A stretch of 64,000 bases of DNA. Origin: Humulus lupulus (taxonomy: Eukaryota; Streptophyta; Magnoliopsida; Rosales; Cannabaceae). The stretch's first letter is position 1; every line of letters begins with the position of its first letter. The position numbers and the translations under genes were made by a program. Below, in pieces: positions 34,181 to 46,124 of this stretch. Location: contig NC_084802.1 of the NCBI RefSeq assembly GCF_963169125.1, forward strand, positions 111,852,903 to 111,916,902, read 5' to 3'. The notes beneath the pieces are model-generated. The model saw only the letters and a list, made by a program, of their open reading frames with translations, was not told the DNA's origin and did no database searches.

Positions 34181-36863
34181 CATCTCAAGTTGGGGTGAAC
34201 CTGGTTGTCCCATCCTAGAAAGGATGTAGGCGTGCTGAAGGACCATAAAGGTCTGGATGCTTGGACAGATGTCGTTGAGCCCTTTAGTCACCTAGAAAGG
34301 ATCAGTAGGCTGAGACGGGATGAGACTTGGTTGCTCTTCTTCGTGGGAATACTGGACATCCTAGAGAGGAGACAAGTTATGGTTGCTTCGAATCAAAGTT
34401 CAGTGATGCTAGAAAAACAACAACCACGTGCAATTGTGGAGAGGTGCTACAAAAGAGTTGGAACTCATTGACATGAGACAAGGTTTGATCGAGAGGTCAA
34501 GGTTTTATGCTTGGTTCACTAGTTCAGGTTTGCCTGAGTGACAGTGTAAGTCGCGTGGAGCACTGTTGTTGAAAAGGGAACTTGTACGCAAGAGTGGGTG
34601 AGCATAATAGTGGCCCTCAGATGCTTGTCAGTCACGACAGAAGTCGAGAGTTGATAGCTTTGGGGAACTAGATAAAGTTGAGCATGGAATGCTTCAGTTG
34701 CTACTTGTGTGCCAAAGGGCATCACATGGAGACCAAGGTGGCAGTGGCTGCGATCGTCAGAGGATAGTCGTACTTGGAAGTGTTGGCATGTTTACTTGTT
34801 CTGGTCCGGAAGGGAGGCGCCGAGACAATTGAGTGGGATGTGTTGGCTCACAGAGATGTTATCTTTGGTGAGCAACACTAAGGCATTGTAAGATATGCTA
34901 TGTTGTGGAATATATGCATCAAAGGCCAGCAGGGCCGAGTAGACCGCGCGCAGTGGTCAGAATAGTACTAGAGTTTCGAGAGCGCTGGAGGGCCGCGTCA
35001 AGGAAACTTAGTACTACAAGAAGGCTTAAGGAGGCAGAGATGGTGCTTGAGCTTCAATGTGGGCCGGAGGGCCTTGCTATTGGGACTTAGTGACCATAGA
35101 ATCCGAGAGAAGCTGCCCGGAGGGGCGAGATGCTAGTATAGAGCAGTTGGATAGCTAGGTGGACGGTGCATGCATAAGGGCATCGACAGTGGTGCTACAC
35201 GAAGTAGTTGACTCGAGAGTCACATCCTACGGGGGGCACTTCTAGATTTGTTGTGTGCATGAAAACTTGGGGCGGTCAGACGTTCTTGCGTGTGGGCAAG
35301 CTGTCGAGGACGCCAACAGTTGAAGTGGGGGAGAGACCTTCACGGTTCAAACATCCAAATAGCAGACCAATGTTCCATTACAAAAGCATCGAGATGAGTT
35401 ATCATGGAGATCGTTAGTTGTTGAGAATGTAAAGTCAAGGAGACTCAGAGACAGAGACAGAGCCAGTTACCTAGGGTGAAAGTCGTCAGGACTCAGGTAC
35501 TAAGGTAACATCAGTGCAACGTTTGCCTAAGGTGAAAGTCAACAAGACTCAGGTACTAAGGTAACGTAGATATGTCGAGGGGCGAAGAGTCAGAATGGCC
35601 GAGACATTAGTTCAACATCATCTTCAAAAGTGATAAATGGAACGAGGGACCGCACGAGAAAAGCGGTTAGCTTGCGAGCTATACCTTGAGAGGTACACCT
35701 CGAGAAGAGAAGTTATTCCCAAGTTGAAGTGGGGGAGCCCACTAATTCATATGTTCGAAGGGTCAGGGTACTTGTTCAGTTTTGGTGTGTGAATCTAGAG
35801 AGAAACACAATAATAGATGGGTTGTACAGTGCGAAGACATGCATGACTGAAGCGAGTAGGTCAGGTGACCAATTGAAACTGCAGATAGACAGTATGCATG
35901 GGCGTAGGCTGAGACCAAGATTGGGCAGGTTTTGCAGCATGTTATGGGACATGCTTAGTGTTTTATGGGGACACATGTTTATGGGAACACAAGCTGAATG
36001 ATTCAGAGAGCATATGCCGAAGGGAGATAGCGGATTGGGACAACTTCAGACCTCAAGGGTGAGGTAAAGTGCAGTCAAGTTGGTCAAGATTCAACAGACC
36101 GTCTAGAGTTAGGCAAGGTTGATTTGGGGGCAGAACTTAAGGCACGATGTTGAGAGTCAGCATGAGAACGAGCCAGAAGGCAGTGTAGTGGTTTCGAATG
36201 ATGTCAGATCATTGACCACATTGTAGAAGCTCAGAGGAGCAGTGATGCTTATGGTCAGGGGTGGCCATTTCACATCAAGCCTTGGGTATGCAGTAAGGCC
36301 GGAGGGCCAAAAGTCTGGGAGACTACTTCGCGAAGTCTGTGTGCAAGGATGCACTAGATATTGCATAAGGCTATAGTTGGCACGAGTGCCACGTTGAAGA
36401 GAGACATGCCTTCAATGGAAGGATGTTTCGTAGGTGCCGTTGGGAACGATTGGTTTGCGAACCTCACCCTGAGGGGTGCACCTTAATTTCGTCCTTGTCA
36501 ATAGGAGTATGCATTGGACAGTTGGCGAGGAAGCTTCAATCAAAAGATGTGTTGGCTTTGGGGTCAGTGTTCTAAGGGCTGCTTGGTTGACTGGAGGGAC
36601 ATCGGGATGGACTCAGAGGAGTTCATGTATGCAAGGAGTATTCGAGTGTTGCGGCACTACTTCATGGGAGCATTCTGAATAGCGATGGTGGCATGGGTTC
36701 CTTGATCGAGTCCAAGGATTGACATGGGAGATCATCACCAAGTTAGTGGTTCTACAGTAGTAGAGGGACTAGTGCAGACTCAAGATTCGAAAGAAGCATG
36801 GAGTGAGCTTAGGAGTCGAGGCAGGAAGATTGGCCAGCGGTCTGTCGATGAGGGCATCGACAA
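34181..36863 (+). other. R10 internal region, non-coding
   Basis: No gag or pol motif on either strand; open frames are under about 95 codons and unrelated to known proteins. Features seen: a tandem 56-bp duplication (35470-35509 and 35526-35565, CTAAGGTAAC ends) and two internal copies of the polypurine-like GTTGAAGTGGGGGAG (near 35319-35335 and 35723-35737). Confidence 0.8.
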
Positions 36864-36879
36864 TTGAAGTGTGGGAGAG
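36864..36879 (+). other. R10 polypurine tract
   Basis: TTGAAGTGTGGGAGAG lies directly before the 3' LTR start TGTAACATG. Confidence 0.8.
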
Positions 36880-38053
36880 TGTAACATGCCAGCCTTGATG
36901 GAATGTTACAAGCTAGGATGGCGCTCGGTCAGATGCGCACGCGAGGGTGCAGGCTGGTGAGCATGCTGATGCCTAGTTTGTACGGCAGTGGCATTTTCGT
37001 AAATATCTTCAATATTTCCCGGAAATGGACGGGACTTGGTAGGTTCCATATTGAAGGGTCAATGAACGCAATGGTATGATTGAATTTGGGAGATTCAGAG
37101 AATTGGCGAGCTGGAAGCCAAATATGTCTCCCAAGCGAAAATCATATATGTTCCTGGTAGAAGGCTAAAAGCTCAGAAGGCTCTTCGTAGGGGGAGCACC
37201 TGGTGTCAGCTCTCCACCACCCCCTGGCGCAGGTGCGTCAAGTGAGCTACTACTAGTTGGGAGGACTAGTAGGGTGGGCATATGACGACCACGAGGGGAC
37301 TCATATGTCTCCATGAGTAGGAGTACTCATGGACATTACCGGGCCGCCCCGGTAGTGCGTCGAAGTATGCTGCCAGAGGTTTAAGGGTACGGTTCCCTTG
37401 GCTTACCGGGATGCCGCTTGCATGGAACGTGGCCCAAACCTTCGAGAGATGTCGTGGTGCACCATGGCCACGAATCTCGACACGAGATGGCACGTGAAGT
37501 CATTCGTGGGACTTGTTAGCACGCAAGCATTGGAGGGTGCACTATGCTTGAGTAGGATAGAGGTCCAGTGTATGCTACTAGTTTGGCAGCCAGTCTCGAG
37601 GGCCTGCCAACATGCACGATGGTATGGTGCCTTGAGGATTGTACCATGGATGTATGGGAGTCCTTGGTCTATGACGTGAGCTAATCGGATAGTATCGAAT
37701 GGGACATGATGGGAGGTGTTGGCACGTCAGCTTGGTGTTGGCTCTTAGCCACACATGCTACCTTGACTTGTGAATGTCTGGGTGGGCATCGGTGTTGGGA
37801 TTTGCCTCACCATAGTGAGAACCTATGGACAGTGTGAGTGTCTTGGCTAGATAGCCTTGATGCATGATTGCACTCATAGATGCTTGAGAGCATGACTCAG
37901 CGAGAGTTGTTCGAGAGACGGAAGTGTGCAGAGGCACACGGTCGCGCGAAAAATGTGCCCATGGTTATTCGAATGGTTGGAAGGCTGACCTTGGCTCAGA
38001 GGAGTCAAGGTGCCGCACGGGCATTTCCGCTGTCAAAATGTCAGCCCGTGACA
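36880..38053 (+). repeat. R10 3' LTR (1174 bp)
   Basis: Direct repeat of 32987-34160 with scattered substitutions and equal length. It ends CCCGTGACA, followed by the target duplication CGGCG. Confidence 0.92.
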
Positions 38054-38058
38054 CGGCG

Positions 38059-39182
38059 CGCCCCCTCTTGCCCAGAATTCCTTGGTTTTCTCAACATCCT
38101 TTCCAGCCAAATTTCCCAGAATTCAGCCTTAGCAAACCTCCCAACCCAAAACCAAGCTTAGCCAAGAATTTAATACATTTAATCACATATTTTAAACACC
38201 AAAAATCTTATCAATTCTACTAAAACCTCTATCTCAATTCAGTAAAGATCGATACCCTTTCTAACACCCAAATTCAATCATTAAATTCTCACTCATGCCA
38301 ACCCAAACCATTAACACAAACCCACTAGAATTCAGAGAATTAGACTAGAGTTCTTACCTTCAATTGTAGCCTAGTTTCTCCAACAGTATCCTTGCTCAAA
38401 CTCAACTTAATTCCTTGGTTTAACCCAACCAAGAATCAGCTTAAGTCTCAGCTTGTTTCCCTTAGCTTTTCCTTCTATGTTTTCCTTCAACTTCCAAGCA
38501 CAAGTGAGAGAGAGGGAGAAATCGTGAGAGAAATGAGAGAGAGCTGAACCTTCCAATAATTTCGATCTTATTTTCCTAAGCCTTCTGAGTATATCCTACC
38601 CCTCAAAAGACCATTTTACCGCCCCCCCCCCCCCCTAAAGCTTATTAATCCTCTAGTAGTCTCTAGGGGTAGAATAGTCATTCCGCTCCCGGTTCCCGCT
38701 AATTTCTCGAGTGTTCCTACTATTAAATAATTAACCTCATTGTCCAATTAATTACCAAATAGTTATTCCATATCTAATAAATCCCAAAATATTCTCTAAA
38801 TTTCCAAAATACCCCTAGGCTCTCCCTAGAAACGAGTATTAAACCCTGTTATGACTATTTCGCTAATCCGCTCACTAGGACCATCTCGGGCCATATACTG
38901 CAAATATATCCACATAATAATGTGATATCAATAATTTATCACATATAATCCCATTTATGCCCTCAACGGGTCAAAATTACCAATATGCCCTTATAAGCTA
39001 GAAAGGGCCCACATGCATATTTAATACTCATAAACATGCATATCACATATTCATATAATCATATTAATCATGCATGCAACAAAATTATGCATTTAACCAT
39101 TTAATCACACATATACCAATTATGCCCTCCCGACATGCTAATCAAGGCCCTTTAGCCTTATTCGAGATTTGGGGTCGTTACA
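38059..39182 (-). repeat. R8 lone chromovirus LTR, part 3 (5' end of the LTR)
   Basis: The last part of R8, aligned with R4's LTR from about 9080 to 10115 (CCCTAGGCTC..., TTATGCCCTCAAC). On the minus strand it starts TGTAACGACCCC at 39182. No polypurine tract lies beyond it, so R8 is a lone LTR of about 2.48 kb, not part of a full element. Flanking bases TGGTC (left) and AATAA (right) do not match as a TSD. Confidence 0.78.
38622..38635 (+). repeat. Poly(C) tract, 14 C
   Basis: Fourteen consecutive C within R8 part 3, in a T/C-rich context. R4's LTR lacks it at the corresponding place. Confidence 0.85.
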
Positions 39183-42100
39183 AATAAAATAACATTTCAC
39201 AAAAGAGCGTAAGCACCCCTAGGATCGTTCAGAATCCTAGGTTACCTGGTATACTTATCTCCTGGAGAATTCTCACGGTCGCGAACCAGATTAAAATAAC
39301 ATATCACAATGGATCATAAGCTTCACTATGATCGTCCGGACTCCTAAGGCATAACCCAGACTGTAATACATAACGTTTCACAATGGAGCATAAGCATTCC
39401 CCATGACATACTTATGTCAAGGGTCTTGGGTCTGAACCCAACCAAAATAGATAATACCTTATAATATAGCGTAAGCATTCCCCAGGACATACTTATCTCG
39501 AGGGTCTCGGGTGTTAATCGAACCACGATACATAATATCTCACAACGGAGCATAAGTATTCCCCAGGACATACTTATCTCTCATGAAGCATAAGTGATGC
39601 ATAGTCATTGTCTCTAAATGAGCCCTCTCTAAATACCGTATGAGTGTTACTTCTAGCAAGAAATGCACTAGTTCATTCATGTTGTAGACAAGTAAATCAC
39701 AAGCTGACTTACCTTTTGTCCATTGCTGCGCTTGGGCAATCTTCCCACGGAGAATCCCGTCTTGTTAGCCAACACTGTAATTAGCATACAGTGTACACAT
39801 GTTAGTTATGACATTATAGTAGATTATCATTCTACTTTCGGCATTAAGGTCACAAAAAAATACCTACCAAGGGTATTTTCTTCCTTACACGTTTTAAGTG
39901 TCAACCAAATACCTACGAAGGGTATTTAAAAGGCGGCTTTCTACCAAATTTTTCGCTCTGTTCTCACTACCTAGCTTAGCAGGGAAAATGAAGTTTTGGA
40001 AGCTTTCACGCTTTACCAATTTTTTTATTATTTCTTTGATTTTACAAAAAATCCCTCATTTTGTAGTAAAATTACACAAATTATGAACTTTGATTAATTA
40101 AGTAGAATTAATTAATTAAGAAAAATTATTATATGAAATTTTAGTTAGGTTTAGTTATTTTAAGAGAAATGTTAAGATAAAATTTGATTTTATTTTAAAA
40201 AGATTATTTATTCTTTTCTTTAAAAAGTTAGGGTTTTGGACCTCTTTTTAGTTTTTCTTAAATAAAACTATTTAATTAATAAAATATTATTTCTTAATAT
40301 CCAATTAATCATTATAATCATGTAGTGTATTAAACTCAATTTTATAGTTACTGAGATCAAATTATAATTCTCTTAGTGAAATACTTAGAAAAATTCTCAC
40401 CTTTTCCCATACTATAAATTTTGTAAACTCTAAGTTATAAGTAGCTTAGTTTACAAAATTATATTTTGAAAAATATAGCTCTAAAAATTCTTAAAGTTTT
40501 AAGAACAAAACTTGGCTATTCCAAGAAGTTTTTTGCCAAATTTCATACAAAAATAACCCTTTTTACTTGGTGACAACTATTTTTAGTTACCTTTGGGAAT
40601 TCATAAAATCTGTTTAGTTCATTATTTAGGTCTAAAATTTCTAAGGAATATAATAGGATATGTAAATATTATTCATACCAAAGCTTAGGTCATTTGAACC
40701 ATTTTCACTTAGTGAAACGGGTTTCCAAAATTGGCTATCGAGAAACTATTTTGATCTTCCAGAATTTTTGACAAACTTTGCAAATTCATAACTCTTACCC
40801 TTTATAACATTTCTTTTTGACACATTACCAGTTGATGTAAAATATCCAAATAATATACATTCCAAATATCTTCTGAAAATTCAATAATTTTCCCATAGAA
40901 AGTTTTCCAAAGTCGGCTGTTTATCCAGTTTTTGAAGATCTATTTCCCAAATTGCACACAAGTTTTACAAAAATCTTATCCTGGTCATTTAAAAGCCTTT
41001 TTGCACATTTCTACATACTATTGAAACCTACACATCTTAAACTACGACATGGAATCATAAAAATCTAGAATCAGATTCATACATAATTCGCTTGACCCAT
41101 TGGAAATCAAGTCTTAAACATTTTCTCACAATAATCAAGATTTTGCCTATGGAATGTTGGATTTCATCACTAAATTTTTTCAAACACTTTTGCAAGTATG
41201 ATCAACCATCAATCAAATATTATTGTAGTTCCAATAATTAATTTAAACACATCAAATAACTTGATCATGGCAGATTCAACAAAAATACATAAGAGGTGAC
41301 CATATACCTCTTGATGACCTTGGTTTGAACTTTTGGTAACCTCTAGCTTTTTAAATCTGTTGCTCAGCTTTTAATTTACATAGATACACTCCCCAAAAAC
41401 CCAAAATTCAGATTATTAAGCAATATCAACTCAGCTATGTACATAAACTAACTAAACACAAACTTGACAAGAGAAAATTTAGCTGTTACCTCTTGTAGAA
41501 ATAACTTGGTGTAGGGTCCTTAGCTTCAAAATAGGACTAGATAACTTAGAACTAGGTATAAAAGAGATAAAAGATGAGAAATGATATGTTTGTGAAGAAT
41601 GTTTTCAGAGAAATCAAGCCCTAAGGTAGTCGCCCAAGTGAGAACTTTTAAGAGAAAATTGAGAGAAAACTTCACCTCCATGTTTTGATGTTAGTAAATA
41701 TTAAAGACTTTTTGTTAGTATTTATATATTGGAAAATTTTAACCCAGGTGACCCTTTTACCCCTCGTATTGTACCCTCTCCCTAATCCTAGTTAAGTCTT
41801 GGATTAGTTATTAATCAATCTAACTTATATGCTTAATCCTAGTGTAATAATTTTTTCTTACTTTCCCCTAACTGAGATTTTAACCTAGGGTAATTAAATT
41901 ATATAGCCCTTTCCATTTAATTTAAGTGGTCATACTCCTACATTTGTAACTCAAATAATTTAATTAGCTAAAATCCTATTTTCTGCTAAAATGTGCATTA
42001 TTCACAAAATGCATTTTTAGAGAATTTTCACACATAAATTAAAAATTTTGAACTTAATATAACCTGATCAATTAATTTATTGCCAAATATTATTTCTCTA

Positions 42101-42336
42101 TAATTATGCTTCTCAGATAACAATTTATCTAAGAATTTTTTCGATTATGGTTTCCATTTCGCTCCTTGACCGAAATGCTCGGTTTGTCACCAAATCGCAC
42201 ATTTAACACTTTGGCTAACATTTGCAACATGAATTTTTCTTCTCAAGCATATATTTTCATTCATAATAATATATTGACACATATCTCATCACCCTATTCT
42301 AGATACTAGTAGGTGCCCAAAATACGAGGCGTTACA
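39183..42336 (-). repeat. R11 3' LTR, possibly truncated, AT-rich
   Basis: Begins on the minus strand at 42336 with TGTAACGCC. From 39600 to 42300 it is AT-rich with no gene on either strand. The left 400 bp hold an 82-bp tandem array. Confidence 0.65.
39190..39590. repeat. 82-bp tandem array in R11
   Basis: GCATAAGCATTCCCCAGGAC and TACTTATCTCGAGGGTCTCG units recur. The best copies are at 39387, 39469 and 39551 (82-bp steps), with two more divergent ones near 39208 and 39314. The minus-strand open frame of 39344-39571 is a repeat product. Confidence 0.78.
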
Positions 42337-42346
42337 ATACCTACAA

Positions 42347-42440
42347 TTTATAGAAGCTTTGTCTCAAAACTAAAAATAAATAGGGATATAACTCTTTCAT
42401 TTTGGCCTCTACCTCCCATGTGGACTCTTTAATGCCATGG
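42347..42440 (-). pseudogene. R11 pol: integrase chromodomain-like tail
   Basis: The minus strand reads NHGIKESTWEVEAKMKELYP and ends at a stop just before the LTR. This is the (H)HG-EEATWE tail of chromovirus integrases, in the same place as in R9 and R4. Confidence 0.72.
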
Positions 42441-42450
42441 TTATGTTAGC

Positions 42451-43729
42451 CAAAGATATGTTTCCAAGAGGGGGGTGTGAATTAGAAATTTAAAACTAAT
42501 TGCGGAATTGAGAACTTAACAATCTATTTCTAGCAAATTGGTGAAACTTTCACGTAATAAATAGATAGAAGCAATGTAAATAATCAAGTAAGCAGAAATG
42601 TAAAGGAGTTTAAGGTTATAGGGATGCATACTGTAGATTTTACAAGGTTTGGTGTAACTAAAGTCACCTACGTCCTTGGTCTTCAAAGCTAGCACGAGAT
42701 TTGAGCTCTAATACTAGATAAAGTTATGGACTTGATAAATTCTTTGTTCATCTGATGGTTTTTTACCAAGGTTTTACCCAAACATCTTACAATAGTTTTT
42801 CACAGGGACTATTGACCTCACTCGGATTGTTAAAGTGCCAATTTCACCTATACCGAGTTATTTACAATACTGGTGCCAACCTCACCTCAATACAATGAAA
42901 GGTTTTTTGAAAGTGTAAGAACAAAGCACAACTCTCTCTTAGATGATGAAATACAATGTGAAAACCTAGAGAGAGATGCAAACACACTATTGAAGAAAAT
43001 AAAAAATTTAGCTCAATGTGTATATAGCAGTGTTTTGAAAAAGATGAATAGTATAAATGCTTGTAATAGCTCTAAAGTTAGTTTAGAAATGAGTCTATTT
43101 GTAGAGATAAGAGAAAAAAAAAAGTGGTTGGGGGAATTTTGGGGCCTCTGATATCAGTCCGGATAGCAGTTAGTCGACCAGCTAAAAAAGTCGTTGGAGT
43201 TGTACATTCAAACTAAAGCTGCCACACTGTGGAGCCTACAAAGGGTGACATGACGGTCGACCGACATGCATAGGCTGGTCAACCAGCCTATGCAAAAACT
43301 AGGCAGTTGGCCTTTTTTAATCATTTTTTGTTCTAAGTTGTTACCACCAATTTTAGAACTTTGTGTTATATTGAAAAATTGTTATATAACTATGAAGATA
43401 TTTATAAAACACATATTTCTGTTCTAAGGAAAACTATACAAATTTTAGACTATCATATTTTATTTATTCTCTTAAAAAATAATTTTCTTTGAAAAGTGAA
43501 TTTTAGTAAAACTTCTGATGAAAAATAATTGAGCCAATGAGTGATTAAATCATAAGTGTAGCATAAAAATCTTTTTACAAGACTAAAGAAAATATGTAAA
43601 CTCCTTTTAAATCTTTTTAACCACTCTTAGTCTTGAGTTCTTTGATCCTTTGAAAACTTCTTGAAATCCTTCGTTCTTTGAATACTTGGAATACTGTTCT
43701 TGTGTACTACAAAGGCAAGAATAAATTAG
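42451..43729. other. Unclassified AT-rich repeat sequence
   Basis: Begins near TTTCCAAGAGGGGGGTGTGAATTAG, a phrase I associate with repetitive plant DNA but cannot assign to a family. Short open stretches such as 42873-43151 lack recognisable domains. R12 inserted at its right end; the five bases before R12 are ATTAG. Confidence 0.5.
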
Positions 43730-44342
43730 TGTTATCCAAAAAATAGGCACGGATGACGTGGCAAGTGATTTCTAACACGTGGCTGACACCTGGCAGAATT
43801 CTGTTCGACTGTCGACCAGTGAGATGTTGCATGCATAACGGTTGAGTTTTCCTACGACCAGCCTGGTCGTACACTCCGCATATTTCAAGATAATTTTATA
43901 AAGATCTTAGTCAATCCCAAGATTATCTCCCATGATTTCCTTAATATCCAATTATTTAGGAAATAATATCTGTAACAAATTACTGTAATCTTCCCTGAGC
44001 CTATAAATAGAGAAAAATAGCTCAAGGAAGGGACTTTTGGACTTTTGGCTTTCTAATTATTTGAGATTAGAGTTTTACAAGTGTATTAGAGCTATCACAT
44101 TCGATATATTGTATTGTTCTTCAGAGGTTTGTGAAACTCATTGAACCCTAGTTCTTTGATCACTCCTTTGAATCTTATATCAATAACAGCTCATGTGGAC
44201 GTAGGTTATTACCAGATTCTAGGGCCGAACCACTATAAATTCCTGTGTGTTTTATTGTTTTTGTCATTATTCTCATATCAACATTTCTGTCCACATCAAG
44301 TGATTTTGACTCCGTGTCAGTTGACCAAAATTAGGGTCAACA
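43730..44342 (+). repeat. R12 5' LTR (613 bp)
   Basis: Starts TGTTATCCAAAA (R13's LTR starts TGTTATCCAGA) and ends GGTCAACA just before the primer site. The start is chosen by similarity to R13 and the TG...CA rule, since the second LTR is not available. Confidence 0.8.
44001..44010 (+). promoter_or_regulatory. R12 LTR TATA box
   Basis: CTATAAATAG is a near-perfect plant TATA box at mid-LTR. Transcription would start about 30 bp downstream. Confidence 0.75.
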
Positions 44343-44345
44343 TTC

Positions 44346-44363
44346 TGGTGCTTCCATTGAGAG
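44346..44363 (+). other. R12 primer-binding site
   Basis: TGGTGCTTCCATTGAGAG lies three bases after the LTR end. R13 has TGGTGTTTTCATTGAGAG at the same spacing. The tRNA is not assigned. Confidence 0.7.
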
Positions 44364-44389
44364 CTTGATACGAAACCGTTGATATAGTA

Positions 44390-45985
44390 ATGACGAAAAC
44401 AACTAAGAAGACTGGACAGGCGGCTAGCGCTGCACCATCTCAGCTGCCTCCTCCTCCTACAAACGTGACTGAAGATGAGCCACATTTGGAGTTCGATGAG
44501 GAAGAACTGGATTCCGAGACGTTGAAGAATACCCTGGGGGTATTGCAGGACGAATTGGCCAATCTGAGGGCCAGCCAGGAAAGTGCTGCTGAGATTATCG
44601 CACGACAGCAACAAGAGATTGAGCGACAGCACTTGGAACTGAGTGAAAGGCAGGCAGAGATGGACCACCGTCAGAGGGAGGCCATGGCAGCCCTACAGCT
44701 GGCTAGGAGTTAGCCTGCACCTGCATCGCAGCCTGTTCAACCTTCAAATGGGCTGCCCTAAAGGGGTTCTAATCCTAGCCCGCCGATCCATCCCTCGGGC
44801 CCCCAAAGGCCCGAGCAGCCACTGATGCCTCAGGACGACGTCCCTCTAAGGGATCCTGAAGCACAGCCTCCATCCCAGGCTGGTCGCGGCAATCCCCTGC
44901 AGCCAAGGCAGAATAGGGCTGGGCAGCTGCCCCGCAGTCCTAGACGCCATAGGGGGGAAGGGCCAAACCCTCCGAGCAGAGGACAGCGTCCTTCTGGCAA
45001 TAGAAGGAACTCAGAGACAGGCTCTACGGTCCGGGGCCCCCCACGGCATGATAATGCATGGGGACCTACCGACCAATGCAGGCCACCCTCTAATGCTCGG
45101 GAGGTTCCAGCCCAGGAAGGCAACCGAGGGAACAGTCGATCCCATCATAGCCAATCAAGATTCATAGATGGCCACGATTATAACGAAGCCGACTTAGGCA
45201 GAGGAAACGCTGGTCGGAGGAATGAAGAAAGAGGTGGGGGCAGAAGCCCACCACCTACGAATGACCAACCTGAAAGACGTGACGCTGGGGGGCAGCCCAG
45301 ACATAATAACGTCTTTAATCGGCTCGGAGCTAGCAAGCAGCGAAGAAGAGACGAAGATTTAAGAGATGTACTCAATGATCGCAGGGAAAGGCACGATGAG
45401 TACATTCTCCCAGCAGCAGCAGAGGCCCCAGCGATTCCTAGCGTCGTGCAAGCCCATATAGATGCCCTCAACCAGGCAGTGCAACAACTGGTCGGGGGAA
45501 GAACGTCTTATATTGATCACGATAGGAGAAAAGGCACTCCTTTCGTTCAAAGGATAGCTATGGCAGAAACTCCTAGCAACTTTAAGATGCCTACGCTTCC
45601 AAAATTTGACGGGTATGGTGACCCGGTATCTCATGTCAACAAGTTTAAGATACAAATGGACATTCAGAAAGTGTCCGAAGACGCTCGATGCAGGATCTTT
45701 CCTGCAACACTTTCTGATGCAGCACAGGAGTGGTTTTTCAAATTCCCTCCTGCAAGTATTGTTTCCTGGGAGATGTTCGTGAAGGAATTTTACGGACAAT
45801 TCTATGCGGGTCGTGTGCACCCAACTGAGGCAAATCAGCTGGTCGAAATACGCCAGGAAGACGGAGAACCACTGAAAGATTACGTCCAGCGTTTTATGCG
45901 AGCAGCTGCTAGAGCGAAAATAGTGGGAGACGAAGGCAAGATGATGGCCATAACTGCAGGGGTTAAGCGCCGCACGCCTCTCTAG
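44390..45985 (+). pseudogene. R12 gag: coiled-coil N-terminus and capsid domain, three in-frame stops
   Basis: ATG at 44390. The first 107 codons are acidic and coiled-coil-like (QQEIERQHLELSERQAEMD). TAG at 44711-44713 and TAA near 44760 are in the same frame as the following 44825-45985 part. An Arg/Pro-rich, probably disordered segment comes next, then the capsid-type domain (FDGYGDPVSHVNKF, ATLSDAAQEWFFKFPP, WEMFVKEFYGQF, LKDYVQRFMRAAA) and a further TAG at 45983-45985 where Trp is expected. It continues in frame for some 50 codons past that stop, to the frameshift near 46125-46150. Confidence 0.85.
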
Positions 45986-46124
45986 AACAGCCTCAGAAAG
46001 CATGGGGTCAGGACTACCCAGGAATTCTTAGATCGAGCTGATCGATACATCAAGCTCGAAGACGCCATAGCCAGTGAAGGAAAGCCCCCAGGCAAAGATA
46101 AGGGGACTGCCGAGCCCGCCAAAG

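Larger units (their letters stand above)
32987..38053 (+). mobile_element. R10: non-coding LTR retrotransposon (LARD-like), structurally complete (5,067 bp)
   Basis: Two LTRs of equal length (1174 bp; 32987-34160 and 36880-38053), a primer site, a polypurine tract and a perfect target duplication CGGCG (32982-32986 and 38054-38058). The 2,719-bp internal region encodes nothing recognisable. This is the architecture of large retrotransposon derivatives (LARDs) that depend on another element's proteins. R10 is inserted in R8. Confidence 0.93.
39183..42450 (-). mobile_element. R11: chromovirus-type Ty3/gypsy 3' end
   Basis: Minus strand: the end of integrase (42347-42440), then a long LTR starting TGTAACGCCTCG at 42336 and reaching the R8 border at 39183. 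The LTR's other end was not identified, so it may be truncated there. The rest of the element beyond 42450 is gone. Confidence 0.7.

Noticed and set aside
33373..34229. Open frames of 70-93 codons in the R10 LTRs
   Set aside because: Conserved only because the LTRs are duplicates; frames differ in ends between copies and show no domain.
42873..43151. 92-codon plus-strand frame upstream of R12
   Set aside because: Lys/Asn-rich, no recognisable domain, within an AT-rich repeat; chance frame more likely.
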